This document shows, in pieces, positions 34,696 through 45,495 of a DNA stretch of 64,000 nt. The notes beneath the pieces are model-generated. The model had not been told where the DNA came from. It did no database searches and saw only the letters and a list, made by a program, of their open reading frames with translations. Within the stretch, counting starts at the first letter, position 1. The number at the start of each line of letters is the position of its first letter. The DNA comes from Anisus vortex. Lineage: Eukaryota; Mollusca; Gastropoda; Planorbidae. Location of the stretch: assembly GCA_949126835.1 (NCBI GenBank), contig OX421495.1:27529721-27593720 (forward strand). Direction: 5' to 3'. The position numbers were made by a program, and so were the translations under genes.

Positions 34696-35378
34696 TAAAA
34701 CAACATAATTAAAAAGAAATAATTAACTTTCATGCTTAAATATGTTTTATTCTTTGCTTAAAAAGAACAGAAAGCAATTTAATAGAACAATAAATTGTGT
34801 AATTCCATAAGTAAATTGTCTGTCAGGAAAAATTCAGTTTAATCTTTGTTTCTCATATGCTTTTCAGAATTAATTCCTCAAACTGCAATGGCTGGTGGAA
34901 CAACCTTAACTAAGATAAGTGTAACAATCATCACTGGCCTATAGATTATACATGTTACACTGTTACACAGAGCCTATGCAGACATAAGAAAAATCATATT
35001 CATACATACAATCTCATTCAAACACACACTCTTTCTCACTAGGGGTAAATTGGGTTATTATTTGAAAAATTGTTTCATAAAGGGGGTCTAAGGCACTTTA
35101 GACCCCTGATATTTAGTTAGGTTTCTGATGGCAAGGATGAATTAAGAGTATGGCACAGACTCCTGAAACATCTATTGCCAGAAATAGTTGGGTAAATGGG
35201 TAAATTAGAGTTAGTATGTTTAGGTATATCAAGGGTTTGGGTTTTAGTTGAGAAAGACTCACTAACACAATTTACTCATCACCACATAAAGTGTTTATTC
35301 CACAGTTTTTTAAGGAATGCTAATCTTTCAGTTTCTTTTGTCTTCATGGATAGATTTCAACATAGTAAGCCAATGCAG

Positions 35379-35467
35379 TTTCTCAATTCTATATGGATAG
35401 TTAGCACAGCATTATCCACTGTTGCAGTTTCTCAACTGTACATGTATATCTACCAATAATACCAAAT
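35379..35467 (+). other. Exon-like island E, copy 3
   Basis: Acceptor AATGCAG, internal GTTGCAG and donor GTAAGT. The same two-unit structure as copy 2, but diverged. Confidence 0.3.
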
Positions 35468-36908
35468 GTAAGTCTTCCGTACATGTTTCTCTCCATGTTA
35501 TGATACTCAATGTCTTTTTAAAAATCTTTATAGTTAATTTTAATATTTATAGCTCTTCTTTTTCATATGAACAAATGGGCGAGTTTTGTTTAATATTACA
35601 TTTTACGAAAACATTTCTACATTTTGTTCTTTAGATAACTGGATTGGCTGCTCAATGATACATTGTTAACACATTTGACAGATAACATTCAAGGACATTA
35701 AGTCAGAAATGTCAGATTTTAGTTAATTGGATCTTATCTGATGGTTGGTCTCATTTTTCACAACTTTTTTGGATTGTATTTTCAAAAGCAAATATTTTTT
35801 CAGTTACATTTACATAAAGTAAATATGGATAATAAAAGTAAATATATATATTTAAAGTAAATATGGATATATAAATTAAATATAAAGTAAATATGGATAT
35901 GTGGTTGAGCCAGTTTACTGTGCATATAGTCTATAGTTTTTATTAAAATTTTCTATCCAACATTTTACAGATGGTGTTATAAGCATACACTTCTGATGGT
36001 TGGACATAGAGAAGATGATACCTTGTCAACACAAGGAGCCAGTTGCCAGCCCTCAAGATTGTTGCCGGTCATTGGAGCCCAATTAAAGCTTATCATTTGT
36101 GATGAATAAGACTTTAAAAGAGACCAAAATATAGGTTAAAAGAATCTACAATCCTTCACATAGAACATTAACTTTAATATGTATATGTGATTTATGCTGC
36201 AGTTGTGGGTAATTGTTAATGTAAGTAACAAAAATATTTTCTCAATTTTGCTAGTTTTTATTTTGGTGCCTTAGCTCAATTTTAGCTATATTATTGTATT
36301 GTGGCTTGCAAGATGCAATTTATTATGTTTGGAAAATTTGTTGAGGTTCATCCTAAGAAACTGTTAAAATAGACTCATGATAGCTTTGATAAAGTAGTAG
36401 AAAAGCAAAATTTAGAACGTGAAAATGAGATAATGCATGAACAGAAATAAATTGAGCTTAGAATACAGGAGTTATTATTTTAAAAGGAGTTACGTGCCAT
36501 GCCGATGACACCAACAGCAAATCATTCTAGTGTAGACATCAGTCCGTTGAGCAAAATTGCACATTATAAATTTCAAATATATGATGGGAACAAGATGATT
36601 ATACATATATCTTACGGAAATGGGAATGCTATAATTAGAAGAACCAACCATTGAATAAATTACAAGTAGAGATTTTAGATATAAACTACATGTAACAAGT
36701 TTGTGTGCTTAACACTTAAACGTTTAAAAATGCTTGTAACATTCAAGGTTTAAAAGTCAGAATTCTCAGCTTTTAGCAAATTAGATAGTCTGATGGTTGG
36801 TCTCCTTTCTTGCTATGATATTAAATTATACTTCTAAAAGGAAATTTTTTTTCTGTTACTTTTACAATATAGTTTATAGTGTGTAAATTTGTATTTAACA
36901 TTTGACAG

Positions 36909-36988
36909 ATGGTGCTTGTTCTAGAGACTAGATTCACAATACATTAACGCACCTGTTTGAAGTTTGAAACAGAAATACCTACATTAAG
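36909..36988 (+). other. Exon-like island A, copy 3
   Basis: 80 bp between TTTGACAG and GTAGGC. It starts ATGGTGCTTG and has an early stop at a different place from copy 2. Confidence 0.4.
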
Positions 36989-37176
36989 GTAGGCTGATGT
37001 AGTAGTATTATTTGTAGGTCATTTAATTTTTTGTAGTAAATATTTGTATTAAGAGTTAATAGTTTACAAAAGGTCCAATGTTAAGTCAAGTTTACAAACT
37101 GAAATGTACATATATCAGAATCTGTAGTTTTATGTTCATTTAATTTCATTTTTCACAGTTTTATTTTTAATCTCAG

Positions 37177-37264
37177 GAATGGAGGTTGCCTAAAACTATG
37201 AAGACCTGCTGGGAATGGAAATAAACAAATGAAGGCTTACCAGGAAAATGTCTATGTGTAATTG
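37177..37264 (+). other. Exon-like island B, copy 3
   Basis: 88 bp between AATCTCAG and GTAAGT. About 90 percent identical by eye to copy 2. Confidence 0.4.
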
Positions 37265-38242
37265 GTAAGTCTTAACTTTATTTACTAGATCTTAAACATT
37301 ATATTGATAACATCCACTGAGGTTTGCACCAAACCTTTGGCTGGATTGCTGGGTAGAACAGGGTTCACCGGTGGGTAGGGGAGGTAGGCTTGAACAGGAG
37401 AGGCTAAGAGACATAATGAGTCTTGTTTTCGCATCAGTGTCTTCATTACGCTAATTATATTTTAAAGAATGATACCAAAGTATTTTGAAGTTTCATTTAA
37501 CAATAGCCTTTTTTATATACTATGTAAATATCCAAGTTTATTTTTGGAGTATTTTGAAAACAATTATATTTTCCCAACATTATTGTCTAATAAAAATATA
37601 AAATTACTTTCAATTCTTGAACCAAATCAAATATACAATAAATTTGTTTTTTTCTTAATAATATTAATCTAAACAGTAAACTATTACATTATATTTCTAT
37701 GTGATTGTTGAAAGTAAACTACTGTAATGGAGAAAGTATAAAAAGGTTAAACTGCTATAGATCTGGTGATATTTTATAATGTAAGTCATTAGGACCTTTG
37801 AGATGTATAAATATTTAGAGTTCAATATTAATAGACTACTTATATTTTATTGGCTCACATTAAGACACAGCTTTACATTTTGGTCTATTTATAGAATAGG
37901 TAGCACAACATTCCACAGCACAATAATCTGGTCAAATACACAGACAGGCATATGCAAGGGCAAACTCATAAAAGTTCTCATTCTTCCTGAGTGACACATT
38001 TGCTTGGAATGGGTTTCTTGAACTAATAATTAAAATCAATAAGTTAACTGTAATTAAAAGCTCTGATAAAATGCAAGACTAGGTCACATTGTTAACTTTG
38101 TAGACAATAAACTTCTTTGCGTAAGAAGCTTTGTGATAAAATGAAAATGTAAAATCTACATAATGCATTATTTAATTTAGCCTATATTATATAGTTTTAT
38201 CCAGTGAGTTTATTGTTTCAATGTTTGTGCTAACACTAACAG

Positions 38243-38296
38243 GAAATAGTTGGATATAGTCATCTTCATTCAGGATAATGGAGTTTGTTGCTGCAG
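38243..38296 (+). other. Exon-like island G, copy 3
   Basis: 54 bp between CACTAACAG and GTAAAT. Six bases shorter than copy 2. Confidence 0.35.
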
Positions 38297-38481
38297 GTAA
38301 ATACATTTTTACTTTCACAGGTTCTTTAAATTCTATTCAATTTGTTTTTTTTGTTATTATTTGCACAATATCTTCAGCATTAGTAGGTGTCGTTTGATTT
38401 CTTCAATTGTCTTCAAAAGATTGATGTTATACTCACCTTATGTTTTGTTATTCTACATTATTCATATCTATTCATTATTAT

Positions 38482-38704
38482 TATTTTTTTATTATTTTTT
38501 TTGTAGTCCCTTAACCTTGGCGGTCGTTGGGGGGAGCTTATGGACACTGGGTGTCCATCAGTCCACTCTTGGGCTTGGTAGACTTGGCGGCGCCCATCTC
38601 CTCTCCAAGTCGGCGGTGGATTTATAGGTGACTGCACCGAGGGTCGAACCCCTGATGCTGCGCTTGGGAGTCGAGCTCGCTGTCGACTTTGCTAACCAGC
38701 TGCC
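38482..38704 (-). mobile_element. tRNA-derived SINE with 11-bp target duplication
   Basis: TTCATTATTAT lies at 38471-38481 and 38705-38715. The minus strand begins GGCAGCTGGTTAGCAAAGTC (A-box-like), then GGGGTTCGACCCT (B box), and ends in an A-rich tail. The paralogous site in copy 2 (about 29440) lacks the insert, confirming its limits. Confidence 0.8.
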
Positions 38705-38894
38705 TTCATTATTATACATTTATATAACATAAATTATAGTCTTAGTTTTCTTTTCTGTACAATGTATATTGTCAAACTGCTTTGTAGTTTTAAAATTGTA
38801 TTCTTAGATATCGTGCATGATATTATGTGTGACTTTATATTCATGTGCCATCTTCATTTGTGAATGTGAATTTATAATATTTTGCCTGCTTTAT

Positions 38895-41480
38895 ATTCTG
38901 TGTGTCCTACAGCCGTTTGTTACTGTGTGTCCTACAGCCGTTTGTTATTGAGTGTCCTACAGCCGTTTGTTACTGAGTATCCTACAGCCGTTTGTTACTG
39001 AGTGTCCTACAGCCGTTTGTTACTAAGTGTCCTACACCAGTTTGTTACTGTGTGTCCTACAGCCATTTGTTACTGTGTGTCCTACAGCTGTTGTTACTGT
39101 GTGTCGTACAGCTGTTTTTTACTGTTTGTCCTACAGCAGTTTGATTTTACTGTGTGTTGTACAGCCATTTGTTATTGTGTTTTCTAAAACCGTTTGTTTA
39201 TTGAGTGTCCTACAGCTGTCTGTTACTGTGTGTGTCGTACAGCCGTTTGTTGCCGTGTGTCATACAGCCGTTCGTTACAGTGAGTTCTACAGGCGTTGGT
39301 TACTGAGTGTCCTACAGCCGGTTGTTACTGTGTGTCCTACAGCCGTTTGTTACTGAGTGTCCTACAGACGTTTGTTACCGTGTGTCATACACCAGTTTGT
39401 TACTGTGTGTCATACAGCCGGTTGTTACTGTGTGTCCTACAGCCATTTGTTACTGCGTTTCCTACAGCTATTTGTTACTGAGTGTCCTACAGCTGTTGTT
39501 ACTGTGTGTCGTACAGCTGTTTTTTACTTTTTACTGTTTGTCCTACAGCAGTTTGATTTTACTGTGTGTTGTACAGCCATTTGTTATTGTGTTTTCTAAA
39601 ACCGTTTGTTATTGAGTGTCCTACAGCCGTCTGTTACTGTGTGTCCTACAGCCATATGTAACTTTGTGTCCTACAGCTGTCTGTTACTGTGTGTCCTAAA
39701 GCCGTTTGTTACTGTGTGTCTAACAGCAGTTTGTTACTGTGTATCCTACAGCCATTTGTTACTGTGTGTCCTACAGCCATTTGTTACTGGATGTCCTACA
39801 GCCGTTGTTACTGTGTGTCCTACAGCTGTTTTGTACTGTTAGTCCTACAGTAGATTGATTTTTCTGTGTGTCGTACAGCCATTTGTTATTATGTTTTCTA
39901 AAACCATTTGTTATTGAGTGTCCTACAGCCGGTTGTTACTGTATGTCCTACAGCCGTTTGTTACTGAGTATCCTAGAGCCGTTTGTTACTGAGTGTCCTA
40001 CAGCCGTTTGTTACTGAGTATCCTACAGCCGGTTGTTACTGTGTGTCCTACAGCCGTTTGATACTGTGTGTCCTACAGCCATTTGTTACTGAGTATCCTA
40101 CAGCCGTTTGTTACTGAGTGTCCTACAAACGTTTGTTACTGTGTGTCATACAGCCGGTTGTTACTGAGTGTCCTACAGCCATTTGTTACTGCGTTTCCTA
40201 CAGCCATTTGTTACTGAGTGTCCTACAGCTGTTGTTACTATGTGTCGTACAGCTGTTTTTTACTGTTTGTCCTACAGTAGTTTGATTTTACTGTGTGTTG
40301 TACAGCCATTTGTTATTGTGTTTTCTAAAACCGTTTGTTTATTGAGTGTCCTACAGCCGTCTATTACTGTGTGTCCTACAGCTATATGTAACTTTGTGTC
40401 CTACAGCTGTCTGTTACTGTGTGTCCTAAAGCCGTTTGTTACTGTGTGTCTAACAGCAGTTGGTTACTGTGTGTCCTACAGCCATTTGTTAATGTGTGTC
40501 CTACAGCCATTTTTACTGGATGTCCTACAGCCGTTGTTACTGTGTGTCCTACAGCTGTTTTGTACTGTTAGTCCTACAGTAGATTGATTTTTCTGTGTGT
40601 CGTACAGCCATTTGTTATTGTGTTTTCTAAAACCAATTGTTATTGAGTGTCCTACAGCTGTCTGTTACTGTGTGTCGTACAGCCGTTTGTTACTGTGTGT
40701 CGTACAGCCGTTTGTTACTGTGTGTCGTACAGCCGTTTGTTACTGTGTGTCCTACAGCCGTTGGTTACCGTGAGTCCTACTGGCGTTGGTTACTGTGTGT
40801 CCTACAGCCGTTTGTTACTGAGTGTCCTACAGCCGTTTGTTACTGAGTGTTCTACAGCCGTTTGTCATGGTGTGTCGTACAGCCGGTTGATACTGTGTGT
40901 CGTACAGCCATTTGTTACTGAGTGTCCTACAGCCGTTTGTTACTGAGTGTCCTACAGCCGTTTGTTACTGTGTGTCGCACAGCCATTTGTTACTGAGTGT
41001 CCTACATCCGTTTGTTACTGAGTGTCCTACAGCCGTTTGTTACTGTGTGTCGTACAGCCATTGTACTGTGTGTCCTACAGCTGTTTTTTACTGTTTGTCC
41101 TACAGCAGTTTGATTTTTCTGTGTGTCGTACAGCCATTTGTTATTGTGTTTTCTAAAACCGTTTGTTATTGAGTGTCCTACAGCCGTCCGTTACTGTGTG
41201 TTCTACAGCCATATGTAACTTTGTGTCCTACAGCTGTCTGTTACTATGTGTCCTACAGCTGTCTGTTACTGTGTGTCGTACAGCTGTCTGTTACTGTGTG
41301 TCCTACAGCCGTTTGTTACCGTGAGTCCTACAAGCGTTGGTTACCGTGTGTCCTACAGCCGTTTGTTACTGTGTGTCCTACAGTTGTTTGTTACTGTGTG
41401 TCCTACAGTCGTATGTTACTGTATATTCAACAGTTATGTTTACTTTATATTCTACCGCCTTTTGTGAGTGTATTTTTACA
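38895..41480. repeat. 25-bp minisatellite with higher-order repeats, about 103 units
   Basis: Unit GTGTCCTACAGCCGTTTGTT plus ACTGA. A marked segment containing TTTTCTAAAACCGTTTG recurs at 39181, 39593, 39895, 40322, 40624 and 41150, showing multi-unit duplications. All ORFs across it (up to 139 codons) come from the array. Confidence 0.95.
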
Positions 41481-41999
41481 GCCTTGTGAACTTTAAATTG
41501 TAGGCCTAATGATATTTATTATTTAATTTTACACTTGTACGTAATTGTATTTTGTATATTCTACTTCTGTTTTTTTTACTTTTAATTCTTCAACATTGTT
41601 TGACACGAGTAATAGTTGTTTTTAGTTTATTATATTAAACTGTTTTTGTCAACTATATAAAATATAAAGATCTTTTTAATTAAATTAAAATTCTATTAAA
41701 TTTTGTTATTGGCCTATGTAGATCTATGTATATTTTTTATATGATGCGTTGTGTTATTATAATGTTTTTTTAATATTATGTCGGGATTGCTATAATCTTC
41801 TTTATAGAAGGGGTGTCTGTAATGTATAAGATTGCCTAATAACAAAAACTGAATCATTCATCTTGTAACAGTTCATAAGAGTGTATAATTAAAATATATT
41901 TCTATGGGTAAAAATGTTTTACTTTTGTTTATTTAAATGTTGTCTTGACGTCTTACAAGATTTACAAGAAACAAGATTTCAACATAATTTTTCAAATTT
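41481..41999. other. No gene; LINE 3'-end scrap
   Basis: Very AT-rich. 41790-41850 matches the CTTTATAGAAGG...TCTGTAATGTATAAGAT 3' end of the LINE family at 43110-43560. Confidence 0.5.
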
Positions 42000-42019
42000 A
42001 AAAAAAAATGGAAATTAGA

Positions 42020-42645
42020 ATCACTGACAATGATAAATACATTTTAATGGTAGGATCTTGCGTAAAAATACAAGATATAGGCTTATAAATACATTTTAAT
42101 GGTAGGATCTTGCGTAAAAATACAAGATAGGCTATGAATACATTTTAATGGTAAGATCTTGCGTAAAAATACAAGCTAGGCTTAGAAATACATTTTAATG
42201 GTAGGATCTTGTGTAAAAATACAAGATAGGCTTATAAATACAAGATAGGCTTATAAATACAAGATTAAATAGGCCTATAAATACAAGATAGGCCTATAAA
42301 TACAAGATAGGCTTATAAATACAAGATAGGCTTATAAATACAAGATAGGCTTATAAATACAAGTTAGGCTTATAAATACAAGTTAAGCTTATAAATACAA
42401 GTTAGGCTTATAAATACAAGTTAGGCTTATAAATACAAGATAGGCTTATAAATACAAGTTAGGCTTATAAATACAAGTTAGGCGTATAAATACAAGATAG
42501 GCTTATAAATACAAGTTAGGCTTATAAATACAAGATAGGCTTATAAATACAAGATAGGCTTATAAATACAAGATAGGCTTATAAATACAAGATAGGCTTA
42601 TAAATACAAGTTAGGCTTATAAATACAAGATAGGCTTATAATATG
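42020..42645. repeat. Two linked minisatellites (~55 bp x4, then 18 bp x ~22)
   Basis: The first part repeats ATACATTTTAATGGTAGGATCTTGCG...TACAAGATAGGC. The second part repeats only its last third, AGGCTTATAAATACAAGT, so the short array appears to have grown from the end of the longer unit. Confidence 0.93.
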
Positions 42646-42650
42646 CAATT

Positions 42651-42935
42651 TTAGAGGGGTACGGTGGCCAAGCAGCAACGTGTTCAGTTGGTGTACCAAA
42701 GGTTCTGGGCTTGAATCCTGTGGAAGGCTTGGATTTTTCCCCAGGACTAGAGGGTGTCCATGAGTCCACCCAGCTCTGATGGGTACCTGACATTATATTA
42801 TAGTTGGGGTAAAGTAAAGGCTGCTGAATATTGTGCTGGCCACACAATCCCCTAATATGCTGTGGCCACAGAAACTTAACGTTGCTTTACTAGCTGTATG
42901 GATCAATTTGGTTCAAAGGGTAGGCCTACTCTTTA
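42651..42935 (+). mobile_element. tRNA-derived SINE
   Basis: A-box-like GGTGGCCAAGCAGC and B-box-like GGGCTTGAATCC are in tRNA order and spacing, followed by the body GTCCACCCAGCTCTGATGGG and ACACAATCCCCTAATATG. The same family is at 52071-52320. The minus ORF across it is not a gene. Confidence 0.7.
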
Positions 42936-43104
42936 TGTATTGTTTTAACATTCATTAATGCACCAATTTGTGTTGAGCATATTGCTTTAATTTGAATTTT
43001 TAACTATTTAGGTGTTGTTGTTTTTTAATGGCACTAATAGGCCTATATATAATTTTCATCAAACTTTAATTTTGCTGAAACTCAGTATAAAAGTTCTCCA
43101 GGTT

Positions 43105-43570
43105 AGGCAGGCGAGAGTGAAATCAAGGTTTAATGTTGGCGAGACTATTATATTAGGAGTCATAAAAAGAAACTTTTACAAAATTAAATGTAATAAGAAT
43201 ATAAAACAAAAATGCTATCTCACATAACATAATATTAGCCAGGCCTATACTAGAATATGCAGTAGCCTAGCCTACCTGTACAGGACCCATCAACTAAAGA
43301 AAACATTTAAAAATTAGAACAAATTCAAGAAAAGAGCGTCAAGGTTCATCTCTTTCTTCCCGAGTGGCATTCGGGCATGGAATGGGTTACCTGAACAAAC
43401 TAGGAAAACCAGTAGGCCCTAGGCCTAACTTAACATCATTTAAAACATTAATAAATATGCAAGACTAGGCTAGATTCGGAGCACGGATGAGCATAGGACG
43501 CAATAATCATCTTCATTGAAGGGGAGTGTCTGTAATATATAAGATAAGTTAAAAGGAGCGTCTGTAAGCA
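43105..43570 (+). pseudogene. LINE ORF2 C-terminal remnant and 3' end
   Basis: Frames give LGVIKRNFYK, a broken YAVA-like segment, KLEQIQ and FFPSGIRAWNGLPEQTRKTS, the end of a Jockey/CR1-type ORF2. A 3' UTR with TCTGTAATATATAAGATAAG follows. Related pieces lie at 31795, 41800, 43730 and 61380/62290. Confidence 0.65.
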
Positions 43571-45306
43571 AATAGATAAGATAAGTTAAAAGTAAGTGTC
43601 TGTAGGCCTATTATAAAAGATGAGTAAGAAAGAGTAGGCCTATCTGTAATATCTTATATATATATATAAAGTAGCCTGTTTGTGTGTTTGACCAATCAAA
43701 TTGGTTTATTTAAAGATGTGACCTTATGAGCGTAGTACGCAATAATCTTCTTTATAGAAGGAGCGTCTGTAATGTATAATAAGAGGAGGAGCAGTCGCCG
43801 ATGATGAGAATCCAGTAGGCTACCAGGATTAGGCCTAAAGAAATTTGCATCAAGTGGGCAGACATCATCGAAGACTTCATTGTGAACCATCATCCAAACA
43901 AACTTGTTGCTAACATTGCAGTAAATCTGATGATAACGCAATAGCCCACTTCAGAAAGATTTTCCAGCAAAGGGAAGCCACTCATTTCCCGTCTTAGTTT
44001 CTTGGTGCAGAAAGATTTCCAGTCCGCTGCCAAGAAAGAGACAGAAACTACTGAAACTAACGAATTAAGTTTGTAACCCAATGTAGGCCTACCACTGTAT
44101 TATTTATAATTTATTTTTCAAACTTTAATCTTCAGTTTAACATTTTTCAAATCTCAATAAATATTAAATGAGGTAGGCTGCCCAAGCACCAACACTCCCC
44201 TTTCCCAATTTGTATTTTACGTCAAAATCTCTTAACAATATAATACTAGATCTATATATTATTATATTCATATTGGCTAAGTTTAGTATTTATAAAGCTA
44301 CCTATAAAATCATAGTTTAAATATGTGCAGGGATATTTGAAATAATATATTTAAGGGCTTTTTTGTTTGTTGTTGCTGTTTGGTGTGTGTTAAAATTTGA
44401 CAATTATAGGCACCTTTTGCGGGTCGGCGACCGGTCCAATGACTCTCAATTATCTCAATGAGCACAACCACTGAGCTATATATTATAGCTCAGTGAGCAC
44501 AACATTGAGAAGCACTGACGTATAAGGGCCTTAATAGCATAATATAACAGAGAGATTTTCTATGTTTTATTTTGTCATAGATATGGGTTGTGATATCGTT
44601 TTTGTAAACCTCATCGCCAAATTATTATTTTTTTTTCTTTACAATCTGGCCAACCTGTCAGTAAACGTAAACAGTAAACAGTCCACCGAGTAAAACAAAA
44701 TTATAAAATGTCGCTAATTTAAGTAATTTGTTAGTATGAATATATGAAGGCAACTTAGCAATTAAGTAGGCAAACATATTTTAGATGGACGAAATGAAAA
44801 TGAACTAAAAGAAATTAATCTTGTAATTGTAATGTTTAGAGTTTAGGAATTATTAAGAAGGTGCAGACATTAAATTAAATAAGAATTTTAATGAGAATAT
44901 AATATTCAATATTAAATAGGCCTAGATCTAGGGTCTATATGCCTATATACTATATACTATATAAAAAATATATTCACATCTCACAGCATTTCGTTTAGGT
45001 TAGGCTAGTTTTACTTAGTAACCTAGGCTTAGGTTTTAGACTTCACTATTTGTAAAGTATTAAAAACTTGTAAATATTGTACAACTATAAAACTAAAAAT
45101 ATTTTTTTCCTGGACATAATGCAGTGATGAAACTTTTATTTATTTAAATTAAGGTTGCCTGTTGTATTTTATATAGAAATAAAAAAAGCAACTAAACTTC
45201 ATCATTCTCAAGAATGAATTTTTCAAGATTAACTAGTTAAATAGTTCGTCTATATTTGTATCTAACATAAATTATATAGGCCTAGGTCGCCCGCCTAATG
45301 AGGCTA
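43571..45306. other. No gene assigned; upstream region of GCN2
   Basis: Contains LINE 3'-end scraps near 43730-43780 and two overlapping minus ORFs of 81 and 63 codons (43696-44081) with no family I recognise. A short hAT-like end (TTGAGAAGCACTG) lies near 44505. Any GCN2 promoter must lie near the right edge, but I see no clear TATA box. Confidence 0.45.
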
Positions 45307-45400
45307 ATGTCTAATGTCAACGGAAAAAGTGCTAGTTAATACAGACCATGTGAGGCTTTTAGATATTAACACAAAATGTATGACTCAGCCCCTGAGATAG
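45307..45400 (+). promoter_or_regulatory. uORFs upstream of and overlapping the GCN2 start
   Basis: There are three AUGs within 70 bases 5' of the main start. ATG 45307 opens 10 codons and stops at 45339. ATG 45314 opens 28 codons and stops at 45398-45400, overlapping the GCN2 start in another frame. ATG 45348 is immediately followed by TGA. The first two have a weak context (C at -3); the third and the main start have A at -3. Whether the mRNA includes them is unknown. Confidence 0.5.
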
Positions 45401-45495
45401 CATCTTATCAGGAAAGACAGGATGAAGAATTTCAAGTACTACAATCAATTTATGGTGAAGATTTGGAAGATCTTAGGAAAAAACTTGCTTGGAAG
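45376..45495 (+). CDS. EIF2AK4: GCN2 exon 1 (residues 1-40)
   Basis: Starts MYDSAPE; RWD start with [20 protein letters not shown]. Donor AAG|GTAAGA, phase 0. Confidence 0.9.

Larger units (their letters stand above)
34290..38895 (+). repeat. Paralogous block, copy 3
   Basis: Carries counterparts of the whole 24410-29640 region in order, but without the big interior arrays. It has its own SINE insertions (34502-34695, 38482-38704). A local rearrangement near 35970 joins TTTTACAGATGGTG to a downstream piece. Confidence 0.85.

Noticed and set aside
39002..41496. Cys/Tyr-rich repeat proteins
   Set aside because: Overlapping frames of the 25-bp array in all registers; nothing but repetition supports them.
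43696..44081. Minus-strand gene of two overlapping ORFs
   Set aside because: No family recognised, different frames, surrounded by LINE scraps.
44400..44520. hAT element end (TTGAGAAGCACTG)
   Set aside because: Only one end seen; no partner or 8-bp duplication found.
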